Source of the DNA: an uncultured Chloroflexota bacterium
GTDB taxonomy: Bacteria > Chloroflexota > Anaerolineae > Anaerolineales > Anaerolineaceae
Direction of reading: 5' to 3'
DNA: 18,646 nt
NCBI GenBank assembly: GCA_902795255.1
Contig: CADBKS010000136.1
Location: 10,225-28,870 of the forward strand
Each line of letters begins with the position of its first letter. Position 1 is the first letter of the stretch. Below, in pieces: positions 1 through 6,983 of this stretch. The notes under the pieces are model-generated. The model had not been told where the DNA came from and did no database searches. It saw only the letters and a list, made by a program, of their open reading frames with translations. The translations under genes were made by a program, and so were the position numbers.

Positions 1-90
1 TTAAATTATATCATCGGTAAGAAACGGGCCGGCAAAGACAGCTCCTGCCGCTCTCATTCCCGAAACGGGGCGGGGTCTCATGACACTGCC

Positions 91-121
91 TTGATTTTTT
101 TTGTCAATTCGGATTTATAAT
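91..121 (+). promoter_or_regulatory. Possible promoter of the AI-2E transporter gene
   Basis: A perfect TATAAT lies at 116-121, and a TTGATT that could serve as a -35 box is at 91-96. The 19-base spacer is longer than ideal. The site is 45 bases before the preferred ATG, and its -10 box lies downstream of the alternative TTG start at 101, which argues against that earlier start. Assigned by eye only. Confidence 0.4.
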
Positions 122-166
122 AGGAACGAAATCTCAGACCCTGATAATATCGGGATAAGGTGGAAT

Positions 167-1261
167 ATGTTCAATTTGAAACAATTTAACGATAAAAAAT
201 ATACCAAGATCGCACTCTATGCAGTCGGGACGATCATTCTGTCCTTCCTGCTGTGTACGCTGATCTCCCTTTCGGGAGGATTTTTCAGAAAACTGTTCCA
301 CATCATCGGGCTGGTGCTGAAACCTTTTGTTGCCGGCGGGATGATCGCTTATCTGTTTGAACCGCTGGTCCAGTGGCTCGAAAAAAAGCTGAAGATCGCC
401 CGTCCGATCGCGGTTTTCGGTACGCTTGTGATCATTGTTCTTCTGGTCATCTCCCTGCTTTTCATCGCTGTGGCTTTCATCACCAATCAGGTACAGGAGA
501 TCAATTTCTCCGATATCGGTGCCCTGATCGGCGACTTTTCCGTTCAGCTGAATGATATCTGGGCCAGGATCCAGGAATGGCTCGTAAATCATGATATCAA
601 CATCCAAAAGATCACCGGCGGTGTCACCGGCTTCATCTCCTCCATTACCGGAGCGGCTTCCGATCTCTTCTTCGCGGTGATCTTCGCGATCTACTTCATG
701 CTGGATTCCAAAGCCATTTCCGGCTACTGGGACCGCGTGCGCGTCCTGTTCGTCAAACCTTCGACCCGGGAAAAAGTTCATGAGTTCCTGATGGATGCCG
801 ATAAATGTTTCTCCGGTTATATCCGCGGTCAGTTCCTGGATGCGCTGCTGGTGGGTGTGGTCACGCTGGCGGCCATGGCGATCTGCGGTGTCCCCTATCC
901 GTTTGTGATCGGCTTCCTGACCGGCCTCGGGAACCTGATCCCCTATGTCGGCCCGATCGTCGGTTTCGTCACCCTGGTGATCGTCTGTGTGATCGAAGCC
1001 GCCTGGGGGAAGCTCCTGGTCGGCGGGATCGTTCTGGCCGTGATCCTGGTCCTGGACGGCAACCTGATCAACGCGAAGCTGCTGAGCTCCAGTGTTGAGA
1101 TCCATCCGCTGCTGGTTTTCGCGGCGATGACCGCGGGCTCCGCGGTGGGCGGTCTGCTCGGGATGCTGGTGGCTGTCCCGATCGCCGCGCTGCTGAAGAT
1201 CCAGTTTGATAAATATATTGCCAAAAAAGAAGCGGAGCGCTCTGCCCCGCAGCCTGAATAA
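167..1261 (+). CDS. AI-2E family transporter / putative permease (PerM-like)
   Basis: This 364-residue polytopic membrane protein has the hydropathy and signature segments of the AI-2E transporter (PerM/YdiK-like) family. There are N-terminal helices, a pair of helices before a soluble middle part, a segment reading FFAVIFAIYFMLDSK, the region GYIRGQFLDALLVGVVTLAA, and the family-typical stretch FLTGLGNLIPYVGPIVG, followed by helices ending in a basic tail. ATG 167 is preferred over TTG 101 because AAGGTGG lies just upstream and a TATAAT lies between the two starts. Family members export small molecules or act in ion exchange, and the substrate cannot be read from sequence. The gene is monocistronic: its own promoter candidate precedes it and a perfect terminator follows. 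AI-2 transport itself is not implied by the family name. Confidence 0.88.
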   Translation: MFNLKQFNDKKYTKIALYAVGTIILSFLLCTLISLSGGFFRKLFHIIGLVLKPFVAGGMIAYLFEPLVQWLEKKLKIARPIAVFGTLVIIVLLVISLLFIAVAFITNQVQEINFSDIGALIGDFSVQLNDIWARIQEWLVNHDINIQKITGGVTGFISSITGAASDLFFAVIFAIYFMLDSKAISGYWDRVRVLFVKPSTREKVHEFLMDADKCFSGYIRGQFLDALLVGVVTLAAMAICGVPYPFVIGFLTGLGNLIPYVGPIVGFVTLVIVCVIEAAWGKLLVGGIVLAVILVLDGNLINAKLLSSSVEIHPLLVFAAMTAGSAVGGLLGMLVAVPIAALLKIQFDKYIAKKEAERSAPQPE

Positions 1262-1284
1262 CGGGCCGGAAACTGCCCGTCAAT

Positions 1285-1330
1285 AAACAGAGAGCCGTCA
1301 CAGGAAACGCCTTGTGACGGCTCTCTGTTT
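1285..1330 (+). terminator. Strong intrinsic terminator, probably bidirectional
   Basis: An 18-bp perfect stem is formed by 1285-1302 and 1313-1330, with a 10-base loop and T residues running to 1332. Because the left arm begins with A residues, the reverse strand also ends in a T run. It closes the transporter transcript and may back up the terminator of the convergent phosphodiesterase gene. Confidence 0.88.
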
Positions 1331-1360
1331 TCACAATGGAATACCCGCTGTCTGGAAAAT

Positions 1361-1385
1361 AAAAAAAGGGATCCGGACGGATCCC
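1361..1385 (-). terminator. Intrinsic terminator of the GDPD gene
   Basis: On the minus strand GGGATCC (complement of 1379-1385) and GGATCCC (complement of 1368-1374) form a 7-bp stem with a 4-base loop, followed directly by seven T residues (1361-1367). It lies 45 bases after the stop codon at 1430. Confidence 0.82.
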
Positions 1386-1429
1386 GCAGATGAGCCGGCT
1401 GTTGTGTGTGGCCGCCGGCAGTGGGCGTA

Positions 1430-2290
1430 TTATTCGGAAGGGACGGGGAGTCCGGAGCCCTGTCCGGCGGAGTGCTCGGCCAGGATCTGCTTTGTCAGCC
1501 GGATCTTTCGGGTCGTGATGTTGCGGACGCCGAAATCCAGACAGTGCCGGACGATCTCCGGCTCGTTGACTGTCCAAACCGAAAGCGGGATATTTCCGGC
1601 TTTCAGCGTTTCCGCGATGGAAGTCCAGAGCAGTTGCTTGGGCATGTTCGCGGCGGCAGCATGTGTTTCCCGGAAAATGCTGATGGTATCTTCGAAGATC
1701 TTTTCCTTGAGGCTCCTGGAAACGGCCTGGATTTTTTCCCTCAGTTTTACCGCTTCGGTAAGATAAACATCCGGAATAGAACCGGCCTCATCGATAAAAA
1801 TGATGTAGGGATCCTCCATCAGTGCGGAGAAAACTTCCCTTCCGATCTCTTCTTTCCGGTGTGCGTAAACATATTTCAGGACGGCCGCAATGTTGAGAAA
1901 GAAATTGGCCCTGTACGTGAGCTCCGGATCCCCGGTCAGATGGTCCGGTGCGGTGCATCCGGTGAAGATCAGCCGTTCCGTCGGAAAGCCGAAATCATGG
2001 GCGGCATTGACCGTTTTGTACAGGGCGGCTTCTTCCTTCAGGTCAAAATTGATCAGCAGGGATGTCGGCAGGACCTTTCGGAACACATCGGAAAGCGGGT
2101 TCTTCCGCAGATAATCTTCAAGGGATAAAGGGTCATGCGAGATCCGGATGCCGCCCAGCGGATCCAGCCGGATATCGATCTCGACTGCGTCGGCACCGCA
2201 AAGCAGTGCCTGATCGATGGAATCCATTGTGTCGATGCCGGTTCCTTCACATCCGGAATGGGCTGTTATCATCGGATCACTCATATTCAT
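1430..2290 (-). CDS. Glycerophosphodiester phosphodiesterase family protein (degenerate motif)
   Basis: This 286-residue protein has a TIM-barrel GDPD layout. His11 sits in the first strand (TAHSG), the metal-binding pair Glu37 and Asp39 are in GADAVEIDIRLD, the second catalytic histidine is in SHDP (His52), Asp83 in NFDLK takes the usual place of the third acidic ligand, and the late strand SVWTVNEPE matches the family's WTVN motif. The family hydrolyses glycerophosphodiesters to glycerol 3-phosphate and an alcohol. It is odd that the usual HRG...PENT motif reads HSG...GIDT, so the conserved Arg, Glu and Asn are missing and activity or substrate may have changed. No signal peptide is seen, so it is probably cytoplasmic. 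A GGGAAGG-type site precedes the start, and the second ATG (codon 3) gives equally good spacing. Confidence 0.8.
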   Translation of the reverse strand: MNMSDPMITAHSGCEGTGIDTMDSIDQALLCGADAVEIDIRLDPLGGIRISHDPLSLEDYLRKNPLSDVFRKVLPTSLLINFDLKEEAALYKTVNAAHDFGFPTERLIFTGCTAPDHLTGDPELTYRANFFLNIAAVLKYVYAHRKEEIGREVFSALMEDPYIIFIDEAGSIPDVYLTEAVKLREKIQAVSRSLKEKIFEDTISIFRETHAAAANMPKQLLWTSIAETLKAGNIPLSVWTVNEPEIVRHCLDFGVRNITTRKIRLTKQILAEHSAGQGSGLPVPSE

Positions 2291-2314
2291 CTGCCTTCCC
2301 TTTAAATTTCTTCA

Positions 2315-2413
2315 GTAAGAGCTGGGTTTGTTATGCTTGTGACAATAGAACGTGTATGCTTCGCTGCGCGGCCCGGCTAAAGCCGTCCGCTGCCCCCGGT
2401 GCCCCGGGTGTCA
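2315..2413 (+). repeat. Degenerate short copy (C) of the GC-rich hairpin repeat
   Basis: The gap between two minus-strand genes holds GTAAGAGCT followed by TTTG and TATG, as at the start of the copy at 14183. TGCTTCGCTGCGCGGCCCG (2357-2375) matches the reverse complement of the copy near 12750 except for a missing AT and one substitution. The stretch 2382-2408, ending in GGTGCCCCGGG, resembles the distal end of the full copies. The central hairpin region is missing. Matched by eye; divergence is considerable. Confidence 0.45.
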
Positions 2414-2493
2414 GTAGGTCTGAAACGGCAATTATTATGTTTATGTCTTCGGTTCTTTATCAGACTCACCTGTATTTAACGGCAGTTTCCTGT

Positions 2494-2880
2494 TTATTCG
2501 GATACGCTGATTTCCGGGGCTGTGTTCTTTTCGGAATAAAGCGTCTCCAGTTTTTCGAGCTGCAGTTTCAGTTCTTCGTTCTGCTGCAGTAAAACCGCGT
2601 TCTGGGCTTCAAGCTCGTTCAGCTTTTGCTGCACCGGTTTCAGCTGCTTTTTCATTTCCGCGGCTGTTCCGGCACGGTTGACGCGGTCCCGGCCGAGTGC
2701 GCTGACGATCGAGATCAGCACGGAACCGCCCACAGCGGCGATGCCGATGCGTTTCAGATTTTGGGGCTCCAGGACTTTCCCGATGATCCGAAGCGTCCTG
2801 CGGTCGACGGGAAGACTGTCGATGATCGCCTGTTCCGCCCGTGCGGCGAGGATATTGTTGACCGGTACTGGTTTATTCAA
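2494..2880 (-). CDS. Hypothetical membrane-anchored coiled-coil protein
   Basis: This 128-residue protein belongs to no family I recognise. A soluble N-terminal part (residues 1-44) is followed by one hydrophobic segment at about 45-62 (IGIAAVGGSVLISIVSALG) and then a Gln/Glu/Leu-rich heptad region at about 70-117, which should form a coiled coil. The start chosen is TTG at 2878-2880, because AAGGAG lies six bases before it. The reading frame runs open to 2994, but that extension would cross the inverted repeat at 2951-2989 that looks like the terminator of the preceding gene. It probably sits in the membrane with the coiled coil free for self-association. Its neighbours, GDPD and DUF1269, do not define a function. 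Confidence 0.6.
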   Translation of the reverse strand: MNKPVPVNNILAARAEQAIIDSLPVDRRTLRIIGKVLEPQNLKRIGIAAVGGSVLISIVSALGRDRVNRAGTAAEMKKQLKPVQQKLNELEAQNAVLLQQNEELKLQLEKLETLYSEKNTAPEISVSE

Positions 2881-2950
2881 GGCTTTCTCCTTACGGTTTC
2901 GATCCGGCTCCCCGGAATCGCTGTTCTTTGCGTCTGCGGATTTTGAAAGA

Positions 2951-2989
2951 GCCTGTATCCGTCCGGACATAAGCGGGACCGATACAGGC
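2951..2989 (-). terminator. Inverted repeat, probable terminator of the DUF1269 gene
   Basis: GCCTGTATC at 2951-2959 pairs with GATACAGGC at 2981-2989, and after one mismatch GTCC pairs with GGAC. On the minus strand it is followed by TCTTTC, a weak U tract. It lies about 40 bases past the stop at 3032 and before the next ribosome binding site. Confidence 0.5.
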
Positions 2990-3031
2990 ATCATGGATCA
3001 GCAAAAACGTTTTTTACCCCGGCTGATGCGG

Positions 3032-3649
3032 TCAGGATAATTTTTCCTTCACTTTTTCGAAGCCGTCAGCGATCTCTTTGCGCTTTTCTTCGACCTTCTT
3101 TTTGAATTCTTCCTTCTTTTCCTCGCGCAGCTGTTCGCGGGCTTCTTTCTGCATCACGCGTTCCAGTTCGTCCGCTTTTTCGACCTCAGCGGCAACTTCC
3201 GCGGCTTCGAAGCAGGCGACTTCGGTGTTGAACTTGTGCATGGCCGCCGCAAAGGTTTCCGGGGCTTTCTCGGAGACCAGCGCGATCATGGCTGTTTCAC
3301 CGTTTACCATCGTTCCGCAAACCTGTTCGATCAGGGAGGCGTTGTCTACGGTGTCCGCCATGTCGATAATGTTGCCGACCATCATACCGTAAGAAGCGCC
3401 CAGCAGGATGCCGATCGGTCCGCCGAGGATGCCGATGAGTCCGCCGATGAGCGTTCCGGATGCGGTGTCATTGTCTGTTTCAATACCGGTATCGAACTGA
3501 TCTGCCGCGGTGATGCGGTCGTCTTTTTTTGTCACGATGCAGGCCTGCGAAACAGTATAGTTATCGGTGACCGGCTCCTGCCGCAGTTCCGTGAGCGCCT
3601 GGTATGCTTCACTTGCAACATTGAATCTCACTACGAATACATTTTCCAT
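3032..3649 (-). CDS. DUF1269-like membrane protein
   Basis: This 205-residue protein matches the DUF1269 pattern. An N-terminal ferredoxin-like segment (MENVFVVRFNVASEAYQAL, then VTDNYTVSQACIVTKKDD) is followed by a glycine-rich membrane-inserting stretch at about 65-95 (SGTLIGGLIGILGGPIGILL) and an alanine/methionine segment typical of the family. The last 50 residues are a highly charged Lys/Glu helix. GGAGGAAT stands nine bases before the ATG. Members are associated with stress and membranes in many bacteria, but no biochemical role is established. Two CCACAGAT direct repeats lie just upstream and could be regulatory. It may be co-expressed with the coiled-coil protein downstream, although a hairpin lies between them. 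Confidence 0.75.
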   Translation of the reverse strand: MENVFVVRFNVASEAYQALTELRQEPVTDNYTVSQACIVTKKDDRITAADQFDTGIETDNDTASGTLIGGLIGILGGPIGILLGASYGMMVGNIIDMADTVDNASLIEQVCGTMVNGETAMIALVSEKAPETFAAAMHKFNTEVACFEAAEVAAEVEKADELERVMQKEAREQLREEKKEEFKKKVEEKRKEIADGFEKVKEKLS

Positions 3650-3689
3650 TGAATCGATTCCTCCGTAAAAAAAGCTGAAAATCTACTTT

Positions 3690-3713
3690 ATATTACCACA
3701 GATTGCCACAGAT
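3690..3713 (-). promoter_or_regulatory. Direct repeat next to a possible -10 box of the DUF1269 gene
   Basis: CCACAGAT occurs at 3696-3703 and again at 3706-3713, one helical turn apart, directly before a minus-strand TAATAT (3690-3695). No good -35 box is present, which suits an activator-dependent promoter. The rest of the gap 3650-3965 shows no gene or further structure that I can support. Confidence 0.3.
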
Positions 3714-3965
3714 CGGGCATTCCGGAAAAGGCAGATTTGTCCTTCCCGCGATAAGCCTTACGCGGTCTGTACGTCACCGGTCAGCACCTGCCTTTCCGGT
3801 ACCGTTACACGGACCTCCGGGCCCGTCATGTCCGGAAAGATCCGATCCGGTATCCGGGGTGGGGCGAAGTGGGCTGCCTGCACACCTTTTTTTGATGCTT
3901 GTGTGATAAAGTGATTATCTGACAAGGTTTTCATATACGAGATGATCCAAAGAAAGGAATAAGCC

Positions 3966-4577
3966 ATGGGAATATCCTGTTTATTCGGACACAAGTGGAA
4001 CGGCTGCACGTGCGAACGCTGCGGCAAAGTGCGAGATGAAGGGCACATTTATCAGCCTGTCCCGGGAAAATGCGAGGAAAAGTGCAGTATCTGCGGAAAG
4101 GTCAGAGCCAGAGGACACCGCTTTGAAAACTGCCGGTGCATCATCTGCGGTGCCACACGTGACGCGGATCACAAGTGGGAGCCGGTCCCGGACAAATGCG
4201 AAGAGGTCTGCAGCATCTGCGGGAAGCGCCGTCAGACGGAACATCATTATGTACCGGTCGATGGCGAGATCAACGGGAAAGAATATGAACGCTGTACCAA
4301 CTGCGGTCATGTCCGTGAGCGGACATCGAAATTCCCGCGCTATACCGGCAGCGGAGTCTGTGATGTCTGCAACGCCCCGCTTGCGGGAAAGCGGGCTTAT
4401 ATCGTCCCGAACCACACCTTCTACACTTCCCGGAAATACCGGACCTGGGTGAATACGAAAGGTATGGGCGCGATGTTCGGGATCATCACGCCCGACGCGG
4501 AGTTCGACCGGCGGGAGGCGATGGATCATTCCGCCGGCAGCGCGGTCTGCGAAGACTGCATCCACCTGTTTGAATAA
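3966..4577 (+). CDS. Tandem zinc-ribbon repeat protein
   Basis: This 203-residue protein is built from CxxC knuckles. The N-terminal module has C5, H9, C16 and C19 (MGISCLFGHK...CERCGK), the same layout as the small proteins at 7942 and 8515. Two kinds of unit alternate: C-x-C-x2-CG-x2-R-x3-H at 14-27 and 56-69, and KCEExCSICGKxRxxxH at 35-51 and 77-93, so a block of about 42 residues is duplicated. Further pairs are C110/C113, C132/C135 and a final VCEDC. These patterns indicate several structural zinc sites. No enzyme motif or DNA-binding domain is recognised. AAAGGAAT precedes the ATG. It begins the plus-strand run that continues into the membrane protein 30 bases downstream and the CAR-like genes. 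The N-terminal module recalls the DUF1660-type zinc motif; this is a resemblance, not an assignment. Confidence 0.8.
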   Translation: MGISCLFGHKWNGCTCERCGKVRDEGHIYQPVPGKCEEKCSICGKVRARGHRFENCRCIICGATRDADHKWEPVPDKCEEVCSICGKRRQTEHHYVPVDGEINGKEYERCTNCGHVRERTSKFPRYTGSGVCDVCNAPLAGKRAYIVPNHTFYTSRKYRTWVNTKGMGAMFGIITPDAEFDRREAMDHSAGSAVCEDCIHLFE

Positions 4578-4607
4578 ACAAGCTGGCATTCTGGAAAAGG
4601 TGGTCAT

Positions 4608-5057
4608 ATGAAAAAAACAAATCAAATTCGTTTATGGATCACGGTGCTGATGCTGGCAGCCGTGGCTTTCGTATTTTTTGGCAAAAGCGTTCTCAATACC
4701 GGGCTGGGCATTGTGATCGAATACAAATATATCAACGCGTTTCTCCAAAATGAGGCCGGATCTGCTTTTCGGTCGGAAACGGTCCTCTGGGTCCGGGTCC
4801 TTGCAGTCACCGGGATCGCTGCGGCACTTCTGATCTGGGTACGGAAAAAGCGGGCAGCGGTTATAACACTGGTCCTCTGCCTCAGTTCAGTGATCATCCG
4901 TATATACGGCAACATAAAAAACGGATACGGCATCTTCCCTTCCGATGATCCGGCTGCAATGGCAATGACTGCCCTGCCCTTTATTGCGGCGGGCATGTGC
5001 CTTTATCTGCTTCTCAGATTCGATGGACCCGACAGTCCGGCTTCAGCCGGTGATTGA
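4608..5057 (+). CDS. Hypothetical four-helix membrane protein
   Basis: This 149-residue protein has probable transmembrane helices at about 9-26, 60-78, 82-98 and 117-137, with basic residues (KKTNQIR, RKKR) at predicted cytoplasmic ends. I recognise no family motif. AAGGTGG lies five bases before the ATG and the gene follows the zinc-ribbon gene by 30 bases, so the two are probably co-transcribed. It is the first of three cases in this run where a zinc-ribbon protein gene is followed by a small membrane protein gene. The following 117 bases before the CAR-like gene show no hairpin terminator. Confidence 0.65.
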   Translation: MKKTNQIRLWITVLMLAAVAFVFFGKSVLNTGLGIVIEYKYINAFLQNEAGSAFRSETVLWVRVLAVTGIAAALLIWVRKKRAAVITLVLCLSSVIIRIYGNIKNGYGIFPSDDPAAMAMTALPFIAAGMCLYLLLRFDGPDSPASAGD

Positions 5058-5174
5058 CGGGGCATTTGGCTCCACCGGACGGAAAGGAAAAACCGGTGAT
5101 CCGGAATGAGACCATGTCCGTGAAGCTGAAAAAACTTCAATAAATACTAAAAAAACACTCAAAAAGGCGGCTGC

Positions 5175-6983
5175 GTGCACACTTTACAGGAGTTTCTTGA
5201 TTATATGGCGTCCCGGTTTGGGACAGCGGAAGCGTACACATGGATCGATAATGGCACGATGGTTTCAAAGTCTTTTATCGATCTCAGAAATGAAGCCTTA
5301 TGGATGAGCCGTGAATTGTTAAACCGGTTTGGGTCGGGAACGAAAATCGCATTGATCGGAGATATGTCATATTCATGGATCTGTGCGTATTACGGCATCA
5401 TAACCGGCGGAAATATTTCCGTTCCGCTTGATACCAAACTGAGCCCGGCGGAACTGGCCGAACGGCTGAATTTCGCCGATGTCTCGATCGTGTTCCTGTC
5501 CGAACGGCTCTCAGCACTGGAGGATACGATCCGCGGACAGTGTGATCAGGTCAAGGCCGTGCTGAAACTGGAGGATTATCCCGGCAGCCTGATTCAGACA
5601 GAGCCGGGAATGTTCCCGAACACAGACCCGGATGCGCTGGCATCGCTGATGTTTACCTCGGGTACCTCCGGAGACGGTCTGAAGGCTGCCATGATCACCC
5701 AGCGGGGGATACTCGCGGATGTGACCGGTCCGGTCCCGCTCTGCGTCCCGGGGGACAAACTGCTCTCCCTGCTTCCCATCCATCATTGCTTTGAGATCTT
5801 TGTCGGTCAGATGAAGTACCTGTACCTCGGAGCCACGATCTGTATTAACGACAGCATGGCGAACCTGATCCCGAACCTGACACGATACGGCATTACGATC
5901 GTGGTGGCGGTCCCGGCACTGGCCAATATGCTTGCCGGGTTTATTGTCCAAAACCTGAAATCCCATTCCATCGATGAGGTGAAGCAGATGCTGGGCGGTA
6001 AGCTCAGGCGCATCACCATCGGCGGTGCTTCGGCAGGCAAAGAAGTCATCGATACACTCGGAATGGCGGGCATCACCGTGTTTGTCGGTTACGGGCTCAC
6101 CGAATCCACCGGCGGCTGCCTGGCAAACTGCGACGCCTCCATCCGTCCGCTGGAAGCCGGCGCGCCGTATGTCGAGGGGATGGAAATGAAGCTTGAAGAC
6201 GGTGAACTCTGCCTGCGGGGTCCGATGATCATGAAGGGCTATTATAAAGCTCCCGAACTAACGGCAAAGGTCATGGAAGATGGCTGGTTCCATACCGGGG
6301 ACCTCGCGGAGATCACCGATGAAGGGTATGTGATCATCCGCGGTCGGAAGGATAACATGATCAAGACGCCCAACGGAGAGAAAATCTATCCGGAGGTCTG
6401 GGAAAGCAGGCTGTCTATGATCCCAGGTGTTTCCGGCGCGATGGTCGCCAATGTCAGCGATCATCTGACCGCGATCCTGTTCCTGAAAGAAGATACCCCG
6501 GAGAAAAGAGAAGCCGTTATTCAAAAAATCGATGCCATGAACACCGATCGTCCGGGTTATGAGAAAATTCCGGATGTGCGTTTTCGTGATAAACCGTTTC
6601 CCGTGACGACATCCATGAAGATCAAAAGGCGTGAAGTCATGCGGGAACTTGAACAGTCTGCCCGGGGAAGTTCATATGTGCCTGCTCAAAACGGACTTCA
6701 GCAAGAGATCCTTGAGAAAGTTATGCAAGTGCTTTCAGTCAGTGCTCCCATCGGCATGGATGACAACCTTTATGAACGGGGACTGGACAGCCTTTCAACG
6801 ATCTATCTCGCTTTGCTTCTGGATTGTGCGCCGGAAACGATCTATGCCGCGAAAACGATCCGCCGCCTGTCTGAGTTTCTGAAAGACGGGGGCACTTCTC
6901 CGGATCCGGATGGAGCCGGGCAGAAGATCCGGGACATTGATCGTTATATCGGCATAAATGCCTTGGAAAAACCGTGCTGCTGA
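5175..6983 (+). CDS. CAR-like adenylation-carrier (A-T) protein
   Basis: This 602-residue protein joins an acyl-CoA synthetase-type adenylation domain to a carrier domain. Seen motifs are TSGTSGDGLK (161-170, ATP-binding loop), GYGLTES (305-311), WFHTGD with Asp376, RGRKDNMIK (389-397), the late lysine in TSMKIKRR (Lys482), and GLDSL (536-540) with Ser539 as the 4'-phosphopantetheine site. It should activate a carboxylate as acyl-AMP and load it on the carrier arm; a phosphopantetheinyl transferase is needed and none is in the window. The substrate cannot be read, although the domain resembles FadD-type fatty-acid ligases more than amino-acid-specific NRPS domains. The ATP loop has an extra residue and Leu where Pro is usual before Lys170. 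The start is GTG 5175 with a weak AAGGCGG. The protein ends exactly where a reductase would begin in the -1 frame. Confidence 0.85.
   Translation: MHTLQEFLDYMASRFGTAEAYTWIDNGTMVSKSFIDLRNEALWMSRELLNRFGSGTKIALIGDMSYSWICAYYGIITGGNISVPLDTKLSPAELAERLNFADVSIVFLSERLSALEDTIRGQCDQVKAVLKLEDYPGSLIQTEPGMFPNTDPDALASLMFTSGTSGDGLKAAMITQRGILADVTGPVPLCVPGDKLLSLLPIHHCFEIFVGQMKYLYLGATICINDSMANLIPNLTRYGITIVVAVPALANMLAGFIVQNLKSHSIDEVKQMLGGKLRRITIGGASAGKEVIDTLGMAGITVFVGYGLTESTGGCLANCDASIRPLEAGAPYVEGMEMKLEDGELCLRGPMIMKGYYKAPELTAKVMEDGWFHTGDLAEITDEGYVIIRGRKDNMIKTPNGEKIYPEVWESRLSMIPGVSGAMVANVSDHLTAILFLKEDTPEKREAVIQKIDAMNTDRPGYEKIPDVRFRDKPFPVTTSMKIKRREVMRELEQSARGSSYVPAQNGLQQEILEKVMQVLSVSAPIGMDDNLYERGLDSLSTIYLALLLDCAPETIYAAKTIRRLSEFLKDGGTSPDPDGAGQKIRDIDRYIGINALEKPCC

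Noticed and set aside
101..166. TTG start at 101 for the transporter
   Set aside because: It would place a TATAAT box inside the coding region and has no ribosome site; ATG 167 has AAGGTGG.
134..1105. 323-codon open frame on the minus strand opposite the transporter gene
   Set aside because: It is a shadow frame rich in Asp, His, Gln and Arg with no fold-like pattern, while the plus strand encodes a clear membrane protein.
2881..2994. N-terminal extension of the coiled-coil protein to 2994
   Set aside because: The extension lies across an inverted repeat resembling the terminator of the previous gene, and the TTG at 2880 has a much better ribosome site.
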